From NCBI RefSeq assembly GCF_003286085.1, contig NW_020825288.1, forward strand, positions 1,550,001 through 1,614,000: a stretch of 64,000 nucleotides of DNA. Reading direction: 5' to 3'. This document shows positions 31,494-41,654 of the stretch, piece after piece. The position numbers and the translations under genes were made by a program. The notes below the pieces were generated by a model. That model worked only from the letters and a program-made list of their open reading frames with translations, was not told the origin of the DNA and did not search any database. The stretch's first letter is position 1, and each line of letters begins with the position of its first letter. Source of the stretch: Drosophila persimilis (lineage: Eukaryota; Arthropoda; Insecta; Diptera; Drosophilidae).

Positions 31494-34400
31494 ATGCATT
31501 GCCTCCAGTTCGTTGCTTTTGTCGTGTGGTGCGGTGGCCTTATCCCAGGAAGCTGGACGGCCACCCTCCAGCCACCGCCCCTGATCCAGACCCTCAGCGC
31601 CGGCAGTGACATTGGGCCAGAGTTCAACTTGGACGCCCAGCAGCAGCCACCGCTGGAGAAACTGGAGCCGGAAGGTAAGTCCCCTATTGCGACGTTCTCT
31701 TTTCAATTTGTGACATTCCCTAACTGCCGGCACGTGCAGAACGCGCACTGAAGAAGCCAGCCCTCAGCCGCAAGCTTAAAGTACTTAAAGTACGTGAAAT
31801 AATTCCCATTAGTTGAACTTGAACCGTTCACCCGTTCCCCCAGTTCTCTTATGCAACAAGCACTTTAAACATTGCTTTTATTCTAGGACCAATTGAAGGT
31901 TTGGCAAACTGCTGCAAAATCTTCATTCAATAACCGCAAAAACCATAAAAACGCTTAGTAATTATCCATAAAGAAAAAAGTGTTTCTGTTTAAAATTGCT
32001 TTATAATGTAACAATATAATCAGGTGGAGCAACGAGCATTACTAATTCTTTTAGAACAGCTTTAAGCTTTTCTATTATTATTTTTTAACAATGTGCTGGC
32101 AGCCAAGCCCCAGCTAGCAACAGACCTATAATCCTATAAGCTGTATGCTCAATTTTCCGTATAAACCCCATCATAAGCAGAGCTAAAGAGATCAAACGAT
32201 AGAATTAATTTATAGTTTCTTCCAAAAAAACATCATGAACTTTTAATTTCATTGTCAGTCCCAATTGGCAGTCAAGTAATGAAGCTTAACTGTAACCTGC
32301 CTCAAAGTCGAGGTCATAATTACTACCTCAATTGAATATTAATTATCGCAAACCGACGATAGTCATGATCCGGACTGAATCAGCTAATGGGCAATCCAAA
32401 AAGTGCAAAGGAAATGCAAATGATTTACGAGTATCGGAAAGTGATTTGGATTCGTATTCAATGCGCACACAAAAAACTCTTTTCCCCCTTTTCTTTCTGC
32501 AATGCAAGGGAATTGAATCATCAAAAATAGTGGGGGGACTCTTGAGTTGTTTTTTGGCAACTTATGGAGTAGGTTGCTCTCAAGAAGGGTCTATGGAATG
32601 CGTTTTACGCTGATTGGGGCTTCGATATTCCTCCACAATTCTTGATTTTGTAAAGATCATACTCCCTCGATAAGCATTATTGATAGTATGATACTTAGAA
32701 AATAATCTACTTTATAGTTTATCTGCGGCATACAATAGAATAAATACCAATATTTACAGACTGACAGTCCAGCAATATGTCTAGACGGGGATGTACTAAA
32801 CATAGCATTCAAGTAGAAAAATCCACATTCTGTAGTATAGATACTATGGAGAATATAATTTAAGACCCTAAACATGTCATATAGTAAATTAAAACAGAGT
32901 CGAAACAAATAGAAATGACATTAGGGATATCCCAGTAACTAATTCCGAGATATATGTACAATGTGCATTTAGTAGGATGAGAGTGCATAAATTATAATAT
33001 AAATAGCGGGGGATCCACAACTGACTTGTAGATGCATTTCAGACACTAAAATAAATCTAGATAATTAGTCGTACGCGAATATACTAGTGCAGAAAGTCCC
33101 ACTAGACGCGAGCAATTAAGAGGCGACGTCTACGCCACTACGTGACTGGGTCGGGACCTATCCTATCCAACGAATTGCCACTACAATTCCCGCTTACAGA
33201 TGCTGAATTCTGGCGCAGTGTGGGCTTGAAGCAGCTGGAGAAGACCATCGAGCAGGCCAAGCGGGCCGAGGAGCACTCGTACGCGAAGAAGGCCCGGAAC
33301 ATCATAATCTTCATTGGCGATGGCATGGGCGTGTCGACGATCAGTGCGGGACGCATCTACAAGGGCCAGTACCTGAAGCACGGCCATGGCGAGGAGGAGA
33401 CGCTCTCCTTTGACAACTTTCCCAACACTGGAATGGCCAAGGTATGAAGTTACAGAATGATTTCGAACACCATACACCACACAGCATACTCATCTCATTT
33501 CGTTTCTCCGACAGACATACAACGTGGACAAACAGGTACCGGACTCGGCAGGCACGGCCACGGCACTGTTTACCGGAATCAAGACGCACTACGGAGCCAT
33601 TGGCGTGGATGCCACTCGCTCCAAGGTGGATGCCAAGCTGGGCCGGATTGAGACTATCATGGAGTGGGCCCAGAAGGAAGGCAAGCGCACGGGAATCGTG
33701 ACCACAACGAGGATTACGCATGCCACGCCTGCGGCCACCTACGCCCACATCTACGATCGCGACTGGGAGTGCGAGACGGAGGTACCGGCCGAATCGGTGG
33801 GCATCCATGTGGACATTGCCCGCCAGCTGGTGGAGAATGCCCCAGGCAACAGATTCAATGTAATCCTGGGCGGTGGCATGTCGCCCATGGGCATCCTGAA
33901 CGCCACCGAGGTGAAGCGGACCAAATTCGAGGGCCCCACCGAAACGATCTGCAGTCGAAGGGATCAGCGCAACCTTCCAGCCGAGTGGTTGGCGCACCAT
34001 TCCATGGACAAAGTGCCAGCAGCACTGGTACACAATCGGGACGATCTGTTGGCTGTGGATGCGAAGAACGTGGATCACCTGATGGGCCTGTTTAGGAACA
34101 ATCACATCACCTACTCGATTGCCCGGGAGGTGGGCGAACCGTCGCTGCAGGAGATGACGGAGACGGCTCTACGGGTTCTGGAACGAGGCGACGATTCACC
34201 TGGATTTGTGCTCCTCGTCGAGGGCGGGCGCATCGATCAGGGCCACCACATGAACTACGCTCGGGCGGCTCTGCACGAGGTGTACGAGTTCGATCTGGCC
34301 ATCCAGGCGGCTCTCAACATGACCGATTCCGACGAGACGCTCATCGTGGTCACGGCGGACCACTCGCATGCCGTCACCTTCAACGGCTATGCGCTGCGCG

Positions 34401-34894
34401 GCAACGACATCCTGGGCGCATCGAACCTACACGAGAAGGCCGATCCCATGGTCTACGAGACCATCTCCTATGCCAACGGGCCCGGCTACTACGATCATTT
34501 GGCCAACGAATCGCGGCCCGCGAACAGCTCCAACATGTGGATGCCCCTCAAGCTCTACACCGAGGAGGAGCGCCAGGCCCCCACCTACCGCCACCTGGCG
34601 TCCGTGCCGCGCAAGGACGAAACTCACGGCGGCGAGGATGTGGCCGTGTTCGCCTCTGGGCCCGGCTCCAGCCTGGTTCGCGGCGTCTTCGAACAGAACT
34701 ATGTGGCGTACGTGATGAGCTATGCCGGCTGCATTGGTCCGGCCAAGGACTTTGACGACTCCTGTGAGGATCGCGAAGAAAACAAGCCGATCAACAGCAG
34801 CAGCAGCGGCAGCGCTGACAACGTTTTGCGAGCGGCCATTCTTCCAATTTTGGCTGCCGCCTCAGCTGCTTTCCTGCGGGGACGCCAACTGTAA
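31494..34894 (+). CDS. Alp4: GPI-anchored alkaline phosphatase
   Basis: Secreted/cell-surface zinc-magnesium phosphomonoesterase. Coding exons in my model: 31494-31674, 31740-31793, 33200-33441, 33515-34894 (618 aa). Exon 1 gives a signal peptide (LQFVAFVVWCGGLIPG). The metal-binding GDGMG (about 118-122), the catalytic-serine motif PDSAGTAT (Ser about 170), EGGRIDQGHH, VTADHSHA and HGGEDVAVFA are all intact. The hydrophobic C-terminus after a Ser/Gly linker suits a GPI anchor. The exon 2 end is less certain: the better-looking donor GTACGT at 31790 breaks the frame, whereas GTGAAA at 31794 keeps it. The symbol rests on synteny at 100B (D. melanogaster Alp4/Aph-4, known from Malpighian tubule and brain) and could be another Alp paralogue. 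It converges with Chchd3. Confidence 0.92.
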
Positions 34895-34990
34895 ATGTAT
34901 TGTAGTTTATGGATTAGTTTTTATGGATTGTGTAGTTAACAGTAGTACAAGCGGAAGGAGACGATGCGGACGTGTCTGAAACGACCACAT

Positions 34991-34996
34991 ATTAAA
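34991..34996 (+). terminator. Candidate Alp4 polyadenylation signal
   Basis: ATTAAA about 97 bases after the Alp4 stop codon. Confidence 0.45.
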
Positions 34997-35080
34997 CACT
35001 TAAACATAAACAATTGCGTTTTAATATGTAATGAAAACACTGATAACGCCCAAGCGGCAGTTTTGAATTCGATATACATA

Positions 35081-35105
35081 CTATCGATATTTCTATCGAC
35101 GATAG
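35081..35105. promoter_or_regulatory. CGATA cluster (BEAF-32/DREF-like) between convergent genes
   Basis: TATCGATA at 35082-35089 plus two further TATCG/CGATA words lie within 25 bases in the roughly 350-base gap between the ends of Alp4 and Chchd3. Clustered CGATA words are the known recognition pattern of the BEAF-32 insulator protein, and TATCGATA is also the DREF site. Function is inferred. Confidence 0.5.
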
Positions 35106-35247
35106 CTGCCGTCGCTCATAGTTAAATTACTTTACTTATTTATTTCTTCACAAAATACACTTTCTCGCCCAAGTCTTTGCAGTTTACAGAAGTCTCGCAA
35201 GGCCGCCAACAAATAATCAACTCAACATACGAATTTGAACCGTCTTT

Positions 35248-36010
35248 CTATCCCGCTTTGGCAGCTGGCGCCTTGGCCGCCTCCGGCTCATCGTCCAACT
35301 TCTTGATACGATGCAGGTCGACGCACTGCCGGAACTGGGCCACCTCGTCCATGCACTGTAGCGTCTCGCCGGGATGGGCGCGGTAGCAGGCCAGCAGCTG
35401 CGCCTTCAAGTCCTGGCAGGGCGGCAGCTTTTGCGCGGCGGCAGTGCTGACGAATCGCTTGTGCACGTTCTCCACGGCATTGGCGTACTCCGACTCGAGG
35501 ATGGTGTTGGTCTTCTTCAGGTTCTCCTCCAGATTGATGAGGCGCTGGCGCCAGATCTCGTCGTTCTGTTTCAGCTCCTGGTTCATCTGGCGCTGCACAT
35601 CCGCGGCGCTGATGGTTTGTCCACCGCCCTGCACGTAAATGGAGGAGGGAGCCCTAACCGCGGACGCGGGCGCTGGCAGGACTGCTGCGGGCACGGAGGG
35701 GGCTTTGGCTGCCGGTTTGGACTCCTCCGCAACGGCTGCTTGCTGGCGAGCTGTAGGAATATTGCAAATTAGTGGAAAATCATGTTTTAGTTAAAGAAAC
35801 CCCTATTTCGAGCATTGTTGCATAACACTCGGGGAACGCAATTGTAAACCCGTTGGGGAAATCTTTAGAGCCTAGTACTTTACCCTGCTGTGAGATGCCG
35901 GCCTTGAGGCGCTTGACCACATCATCGGATATGTCGATGACGCCCGCAGGAGTCGGGTTCTCCATTGAGACCGAACGTGGTTCGCGCGACTGTGATTGCC
36001 TGGCTCCCAT
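35248..36010 (-). CDS. Chchd3: MICOS complex subunit Mic19 (CHCH domain protein)
   Basis: Mitochondrial inner-membrane organising (cristae junction) protein. Coding exons are 36010-35884 and 35750-35248, intron phase 1, 209 aa. The N-terminus MGARQS fits an N-myristoylation signal, as in vertebrate CHCHD3. It is followed by the conserved VIDISDDVVKRLK stretch, an Ala/Pro-rich linker, a coiled-coil region with the QRLINLEENLKKT motif, and a C-terminal CHCH domain with two perfect CX9C pairs (CQDLKAQLLAC and CMDEVAQFRQC), the substrate of Mia40 oxidative import. The tail is Ala/Lys-rich. D. melanogaster CG1715, l(3)03670, is the expected orthologue. It converges with Alp4 and has a housekeeping-type promoter just upstream. 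Confidence 0.93.
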
Positions 36011-36196
36011 CGTGAGGATGTCTGTTCTGGCGGTTTCTCGTCTTCAACGGATCAAACCCTGCAAGGACTATAGATTAGTAGTCAGAACAGTGTGTATTTG
36101 ACGCCGGGTTAACAACCAAATTGCCTATTTAAACTGTTTTTAATCTTTTTCGTCGAAAAATATGCGGTGCCCAGTGTGTTATCGGATTATCGGATT

Positions 36197-36267
36197 TATC
36201 GATAAAATATACCGTCCGACCCTCAGAAATATACCGAGACATACGGCCTCATTTTCAAAATATACCG
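36197..36267 (-). promoter_or_regulatory. Chchd3 core promoter elements (DRE and Ohler motif 6)
   Basis: TATCGATA (DRE) at 36197-36204 and three copies of AAATATACCG (minus strand CGGTATATTT, matching Ohler motif 6) at 36204-36214, 36227-36236 and 36257-36267 lie about 190-260 bases upstream of the Chchd3 ATG. This combination is typical of TATA-less housekeeping promoters in Drosophila. Confidence 0.6.
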
Positions 36268-36300
36268 TAAATATACTGACGAATTCATTTCTATTTTACA

Positions 36301-36900
36301 TATTCCTCGTTTTTGATATTCCGTCGAATATTACTAGCTATATAGAACTTTTAGCCATGCCCACATAATTTTAGCCCATTGATGAATAAATTTTCTACAC
36401 AATTGGATAGTTTTTAATCCTTGCTTTTATTGTATTTATTGTAAAAAAAGGTTTAAACCAAAAAGTTCAACAAAAAAAAGAGTCGCTATATTGCGTGTAA
36501 GCCGTCGTATAGGCCTTTGTATACCCTATTTTGTTAATTTGGTATGAAAGTATATATATTGATATGAAGATAAAACGTAACTAATAAAGACCTTTTCTCA
36601 AATTGACATTTTTTAGACATATTCACGTATATGATGAGTGTTTTGTATATTTATCTCGATCCTGATACCTATTCTTAGTCCCTGCAAGAAGACAATAAGC
36701 TTTAAAATATCGTTGAAATATTGAAAATAATATTAAATAATATTGAATAATATTAAAATATATTGAAAATAAATTGTTTTTGCCTGGGATGACAAACATA
36801 TTCACAATTCTATAACATCCATTTCCCCCAGGGTATGTGTGCATGGAGTGAGAGTCATTGCTGTCAATCGGGTAAAAGATGTCCTTACCCGATTCCAGTT
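36301..36900 (+). repeat. Dispersed repeat family, copy 1 (long)
   Basis: Shares long stretches with the copies at 45.9-49.0 kb: TTTTGATATTCCGT, TAGCCATGCCCACATAAT, GATGAATAAATTTTCTACAC, the run ending AAAGAGTCGC, ATACCCTATTTTGTTAAT, CGATCCTGATACCTA, and ACATCCATTTCCCCCAGGGT. An AT-rich block at about 36690-36775 interrupts it. No ORF worth reporting, so non-autonomous. I cannot name the family; an obscura-group DINE/Helitron-like or MITE element is possible. Confidence 0.7.
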
Positions 36901-37020
36901 CGGTTATCGATACTATCGACTGATTACGAGTGGTGCGCGCCAAATGTAACTTTTTTGAATGAGAGCGACAAGGATTTAAATGCTGTCAACCGGGCCATTA
37001 CCGATTCAACAAATACGACT

Positions 37021-37085
37021 ATTCCCTCAATTTTGATTTTCCGTCGAATATCAGCTATATGGAAGATTTAGCCATGCCAACATAA
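37021..37085 (+). repeat. Dispersed repeat family, copy 2 (fragment)
   Basis: A short piece of the same repeat (CAATTTTGATTTTCCGTCG, then TTTAGCCATGCCAACATAAT). Confidence 0.6.
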
Positions 37086-38640
37086 TTTTTTTATGTGTTT
37101 TTAATAAACTAAAGAACCTCATCATTTTTTAAGAGGACAAATTCACTATCGATTCCCTGCGGACTTTTGATTGCATTTGCATGTGCAGTGCACGGTTTCG
37201 ATATTTTTGTGCGATATTTAAACGCGCCAGCGTAAAGAAGATTCAAAATAAATGAAATCAAATATTTTTTTATTTTTTGTTGAAAATCGTACGATTTTAT
37301 TTATGTTTTAGCTTGGTTTTGTCGTTCGTTTGTGGATTTCTTTCAAATACATACACTTAAATGGCATTTAATGGTGTGACTGGTATCTCATATGATTTGC
37401 AATTGCATTTCCATTGATTTTCATTGCCTTACTTATTGTTTATTTTACGATTACCCTTCAGTTAATAATTATTTATGGTTTATGGTTTAGTCTGGAGTGC
37501 TGCCGCATCGCAAGTGGTGTTTCTGCTTTAAAATTTCATTGCCCTATCACTTGTGCGTGTTGTTACCGATTAAAAATCGCAATCGAATCATTGCTGTCGA
37601 TAAACTGTCTCTTTTTTTTGTAGGTTAAGCTTTAGTTTAATTAATGCTGTGACTGGATTTGCTGCTTTTATTCTGCTCAGATATACATAATCATGGTTTT
37701 TTGTTAGTTTATAATTTGAAATACTTGCTAATTACATAAATGTGGCGTGCACTTGTCCATAAATCTATCCCGATAAATCGATTCCCATATTAACGTATCC
37801 GTTTATTAAGTTTTCATGTGTTTCTGTGGTTATTTTTGTATTTCATATCACTGTTGGTGGTTTGTTAATGTTCATTTACTCGCTTTCTTTGTGTTCGACT
37901 CGATATCGATTTAAGTTTAATTATTTATTAGTTCAAAAGTACTATTCTCAATTCAATATACACATACATTTAATTATACAAAATCCTGAAAATTACTTTT
38001 ATTTTTTTGGATATTCTGTAATTTCTCATCAATTTGTTAGTTTCGCTATGGACTCTCTTCGTACACGATCTTCGATATTCGCTTCTTTAGTTTTTCATAA
38101 TTATTATGAATCAGTTTTGCTTTCATTTCAGTTTTGGATCCTCGTCTTATCATCCCCCGATAAAATGCTAATTGTTTAGTATTCTTTTGTATGCTAGGAG
38201 GAAAATCACACATAAGTAGGTATATAATTATTTATAAGGATATTTATGGATATTTCATATGTACACTGAATAACTATTCGTTTCGGGTTGCATACCAACT
38301 GGAGAATCTATCTAGGGGGTTTCTCTCGTGTATAATAGTTGGTCGAGTTGTTGGATTAATCATGAGGGGGGAGCTGGGACTGTAACTGGGGCAGAGCGGA
38401 GTACCAAAATCGAACGAAAAACCGAAAATATAAAAAACAATTTATAAGAAATATCACGTAATGCATTTTTATTTAAGTTTCTTGCGGTCTGATATATCTG
38501 TTTTCTGTATATGTTTTGCTTTTCGGTTCGTGTGTCCTTTGTGGTGTGTTCTTCATATTTTTTAGAGGCTGACGTCCATCGTCCGTGGAGTTTTACATTG
38601 TATTTTACGTGTTCTCATAAGATATATTTCGTATAATTAT

Positions 38641-38694
38641 CATATATTTATATATATATATATATATATTATATAGTATATATAATTGTTACCC
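38641..38694. repeat. TA microsatellite
   Basis: Imperfect TA dinucleotide run in the AT-rich region downstream of dco. Confidence 0.85.
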
Positions 38695-39082
38695 CTTTTC
38701 TCTTGGCGCATTTAGAAATTAAGAATTAATTTTTTTTGCATTTTTTGTTTTATTTTTTACGGTTTGGTATTACTTATAGACAAATTTCATATTATAGCTA
38801 TAATTTATTAGCTAGCGTTATGTAATTTTAGTGCCCGTCGACGACTGACGGGTTCTTCTACTCGAAATGTTAATGCAAATGTTTTTGTTTGTTGTTTTGT
38901 TTTCTCTATTGCTATTTTTAGCTTGTTTTTCATATGTTCTCTATGTTAGTTACATCCCTTGGGGTCGATCCTCTTGATGGAAGGATCCCTTCTTCTACTC
39001 GAGAAATGCGCGCAGTTGAACAGTTTTCAATGGAGAAATATATGAACACATCCAGCGAAAGCGCAGACCATAAAAGTAATTA

Positions 39083-39083
<1 letters not shown>

Positions 39084-39114
<31 letters not shown>
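39084..39114. repeat. TA microsatellite
   Basis: Pure TA dinucleotide run downstream of dco. Confidence 0.85.
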
Positions 39115-39116
<2 letters not shown>

Positions 39117-40013
39117 TTGCAGCAGATATATGGTAACATATTGGGGGGTGCGGGGTGTGGGTCATTACAAATCAGATTTATGCTTAAAGCTAAAGAACCC
39201 TCTCATCGATGATATCGTAATGACAGTGCCCCGACAAAATTATCTGTAACTGGGGGGATCGCTTAACCTAGGATTGGTTGGGGTTTGGGGTTGGGGTTGC
39301 ATCGGGTTTCGCTATCGCTAGATCTCTAGACTAAGGTTAGGGACACCCCGACGAGTGGAGTGTCCTTTGTTTCTTTTACACAAATATTACACTTACATTC
39401 AAATTTTGTTTCAATGATAGGGCTTCCACACTACTGCTTTCTATATATTCTTCATTGAATATAAATCAGCGTTTGCTTGTTGGTTTGTTCAGTGATCAAC
39501 GTTCAGTGGGGGGCGGGGGCTGAGTGGAAACAAACAAAAAAAATTAACAAACAAAAAAATTCAGCAAAGAGGAAGATTTGGGCACAAATGCACTCTTTCA
39601 AGCGTGTGTGGCTTAGTGTCGTGTCGTGTTCTTGTGTTGCACAGTGTAAACGTACAGTACTGTAGTTAAATGCTAGCTCTTTGCTCCTCCTCCTCTCTCT
39701 CTCTCTTTCTCTCTATCTCTCCCGCCGCTCACCCCTTTCCCATGATCTACTGATCTTCTTGAGTGTGTGTGTGTGTATGTGGAAGATGTTGCTATCCGTT
39801 TCTATCCGTCTTGCAGCCATTTGGCGCATTCGTTTTATCAACTAAAATTATAATTTAAATTAATAGTAGTCTAGGTAATTAATTAATAAGCTTTGCCACG
39901 CCCTATCTCGATCCTCCGGGAGCGGAAGTCCGTCCATGTCAAAGCCGCAACAAAACGAAAATGTACAAATCAAGAAAAGCGCTCGCTCCGCTCCGCTCTG
40001 CTCCTCTCCTCTT

Positions 40014-40108
40014 CGCTCATCTTCTCTCATCTTCTCTCATCTTCTCTTCGCTCATCTTCTCTCATCATCTCTTCGCTCATCTTCTCTCATATCATCTCAT
40101 CTCCACTC
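40014..40108. repeat. Tandem pyrimidine repeat (CTCATCTTCT units)
   Basis: About nine imperfect units of CTCATCTTCT, some spaced by CTTCG. It lies about 230 bases beyond the dco stop and so may be transcribed in the dco 3' UTR, as a purine tract in the RNA. Confidence 0.8.
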
Positions 40109-40334
40109 CAATGCTATCTCCTTATTTTCCTCTTCCTCTCTCGATGTGTGTATGTGTGTCTGTGGGGGCAGGGACCAGGTCATCCTGCATTATACGGCAT
40201 ATATAAAGCATGTGTGTGGGTGTGTTGGTGTATATATATATTGGTCATATATATATAACTATGTATTCTACACGTATAGTTGCTGAGTTTTTTGTCTACT
40301 GTGTCCAGCGCTGCTGCATCTAGACCATAAAATA

Positions 40335-41654
40335 TTATTTAGCGTTCCGCACGTCGCCCACCACACCGCCGCTCTGGATGCTGCCGACACCGCCTCCACC
40401 GCCGCCGCCACCCTGGCGCATCCGTATCGAGGGACGGCGCTCCGGTGTGTCGTAGGGCGGTCTCGATGAATTGGTGGCCGCCATCGAGTCGTCCATGTTG
40501 AGGCCTCCGTTGCCGCCAATAAGCTGGCTGCCTCCATTCCCGCCGCCGCCCAACATCGCTAGGGTCTGGCCGCCCTGGGAGCTGGTGCCGAGGAGCTGCT
40601 GCGTGCTGCCGCCCGCTGTGGCCAGCGCCGTGTTCACCTTGTGCTGCTGTTGGTGCGAGGAGGCGGCGGCGGCCGCCGCCACAGCTGCCGCGACGACTGC
40701 ATCGTGGCCCACCTGCCCGTCGGTGCCATCCTGGACCTGCTGGATCGCCTGGGGATTGCGCGGGCCCCCGAACTTGAGCAGATTCCAGTCGAACACATAA
40801 TCGTAGGTGAAGCCCAGCCGGTGGAACAGGTTGCGGAAGAGCTTGCGCAAGTGGCAGTAGTCGGGGCGCTGGTCGAAGTGCATCTGCCGGCAGAAGTTCA
40901 AGTAGTTGACGAACTCGCTCGGGAAGCCCTTGCAGAGCACCACTATCGAGGTGGAGAGCTTCTTCTCCGAGATGCGCTCGTACTTCTGGCGCTTGTTGGC
41001 CGCCTTAAGGCCCTGCCAGGGCAAGGCGCCCAGGTTGAAGTACATGAGGACGTAGCCCAGGGATTCAAGATCGTCGCGGCGCGACTGCTCGATTCCCAGG
41101 TGTGTGTTGATCGATGCGTAGCGGGCCGTGCCCGTCAGGTTCTTGTTTTCCCGATAGGGGATGTGCTTCAGGGAGCGGGCGTCGCGGAACTTCTTGGCCA
41201 GGCCAAAGTCGATAATGTATACTAGGTTGCCCTTCTTGCCGAGGCCCATGAGGAAATTGTCCGGCTTGATGTCGCGGTGGATGAAGTCGCGCGAGTGGAT
41301 ATAGTCGATGCGCGATATCATCTGATCCGCCAGCAGCAGCACCGTCTTCAGCGAGAAGCGGCGCGAGCAAAAGTTGAACAGATCCTCCAGCGAGGGGCCC
41401 AGCAGCTCCATCACCATGACATTGTAGTCACCTTCGCTGCCGCACCAGATGATCCGCGGTATGCCGATCCCGCCCTGCATTGTCTTGTAGAACTTCGATT
41501 CGATGTGCAGTTGGGGATGCTTTGTGCGGATGCACTCCAGCTTGATGGCCACCTCCTCGCCAGTGTTGATTGTGGTTCCCAGGTAAATGTCTCCGAAGGA
41601 TCCCGATCCGATCTTCCTGCCCAAACGGTACTTGTTGCCCACGCGCAGCTCCAT
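40335..41654 (-). CDS. dco: Casein kinase 1 delta/epsilon, Double-time (Discs overgrown)
   Basis: Serine/threonine kinase that phosphorylates Period in the circadian clock and also acts in Hippo, Wnt and Hedgehog signalling. One uninterrupted coding exon, 439 aa; D. melanogaster Dco is 440. The start is the ATG at 41654, because the protein begins [14 protein letters not shown] as in all CK1 delta/epsilon proteins; the longer open frame upstream is leader. Visible: glycine loop [11 protein letters not shown] (16-26), Lys38, HRDIKPDN with catalytic Asp128, and DFG (149-151). The kinase domain to about residue 290 is nearly invariant. The C-terminal tail is rich in Ala, Gln and Gly and carries the divergence from D. 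melanogaster; the [13 protein letters not shown] segment is kept. A leader exon probably lies near 45.5 kb. Confidence 0.97.
   Translation of the reverse strand: MELRVGNKYRLGRKIGSGSFGDIYLGTTINTGEEVAIKLECIRTKHPQLHIESKFYKTMQGGIGIPRIIWCGSEGDYNVMVMELLGPSLEDLFNFCSRRFSLKTVLLLADQMISRIDYIHSRDFIHRDIKPDNFLMGLGKKGNLVYIIDFGLAKKFRDARSLKHIPYRENKNLTGTARYASINTHLGIEQSRRDDLESLGYVLMYFNLGALPWQGLKAANKRQKYERISEKKLSTSIVVLCKGFPSEFVNYLNFCRQMHFDQRPDYCHLRKLFRNLFHRLGFTYDYVFDWNLLKFGGPRNPQAIQQVQDGTDGQVGHDAVVAAAVAAAAAASSHQQQHKVNTALATAGGSTQQLLGTSSQGGQTLAMLGGGGNGGSQLIGGNGGLNMDDSMAATNSSRPPYDTPERRPSIRMRQGGGGGGGGVGSIQSGGVVGDVRNAK

Larger units (their letters stand above)
37086..40334. other. AT-rich DNA on the 3' side of dco
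   Basis: No ORF with coding character. It is strongly AT-rich, with TA runs and a pyrimidine tandem repeat. It probably includes a long dco 3' UTR, since no other gene is present, but I cannot place the dco poly(A) site. Confidence 0.45.

Noticed and set aside
33341..34105. 254-codon open frame on the minus strand across Alp4
   Set aside because: It is antisense to the conserved catalytic region of Alp4 and arises from GC-rich third positions; no domain or start context of its own.
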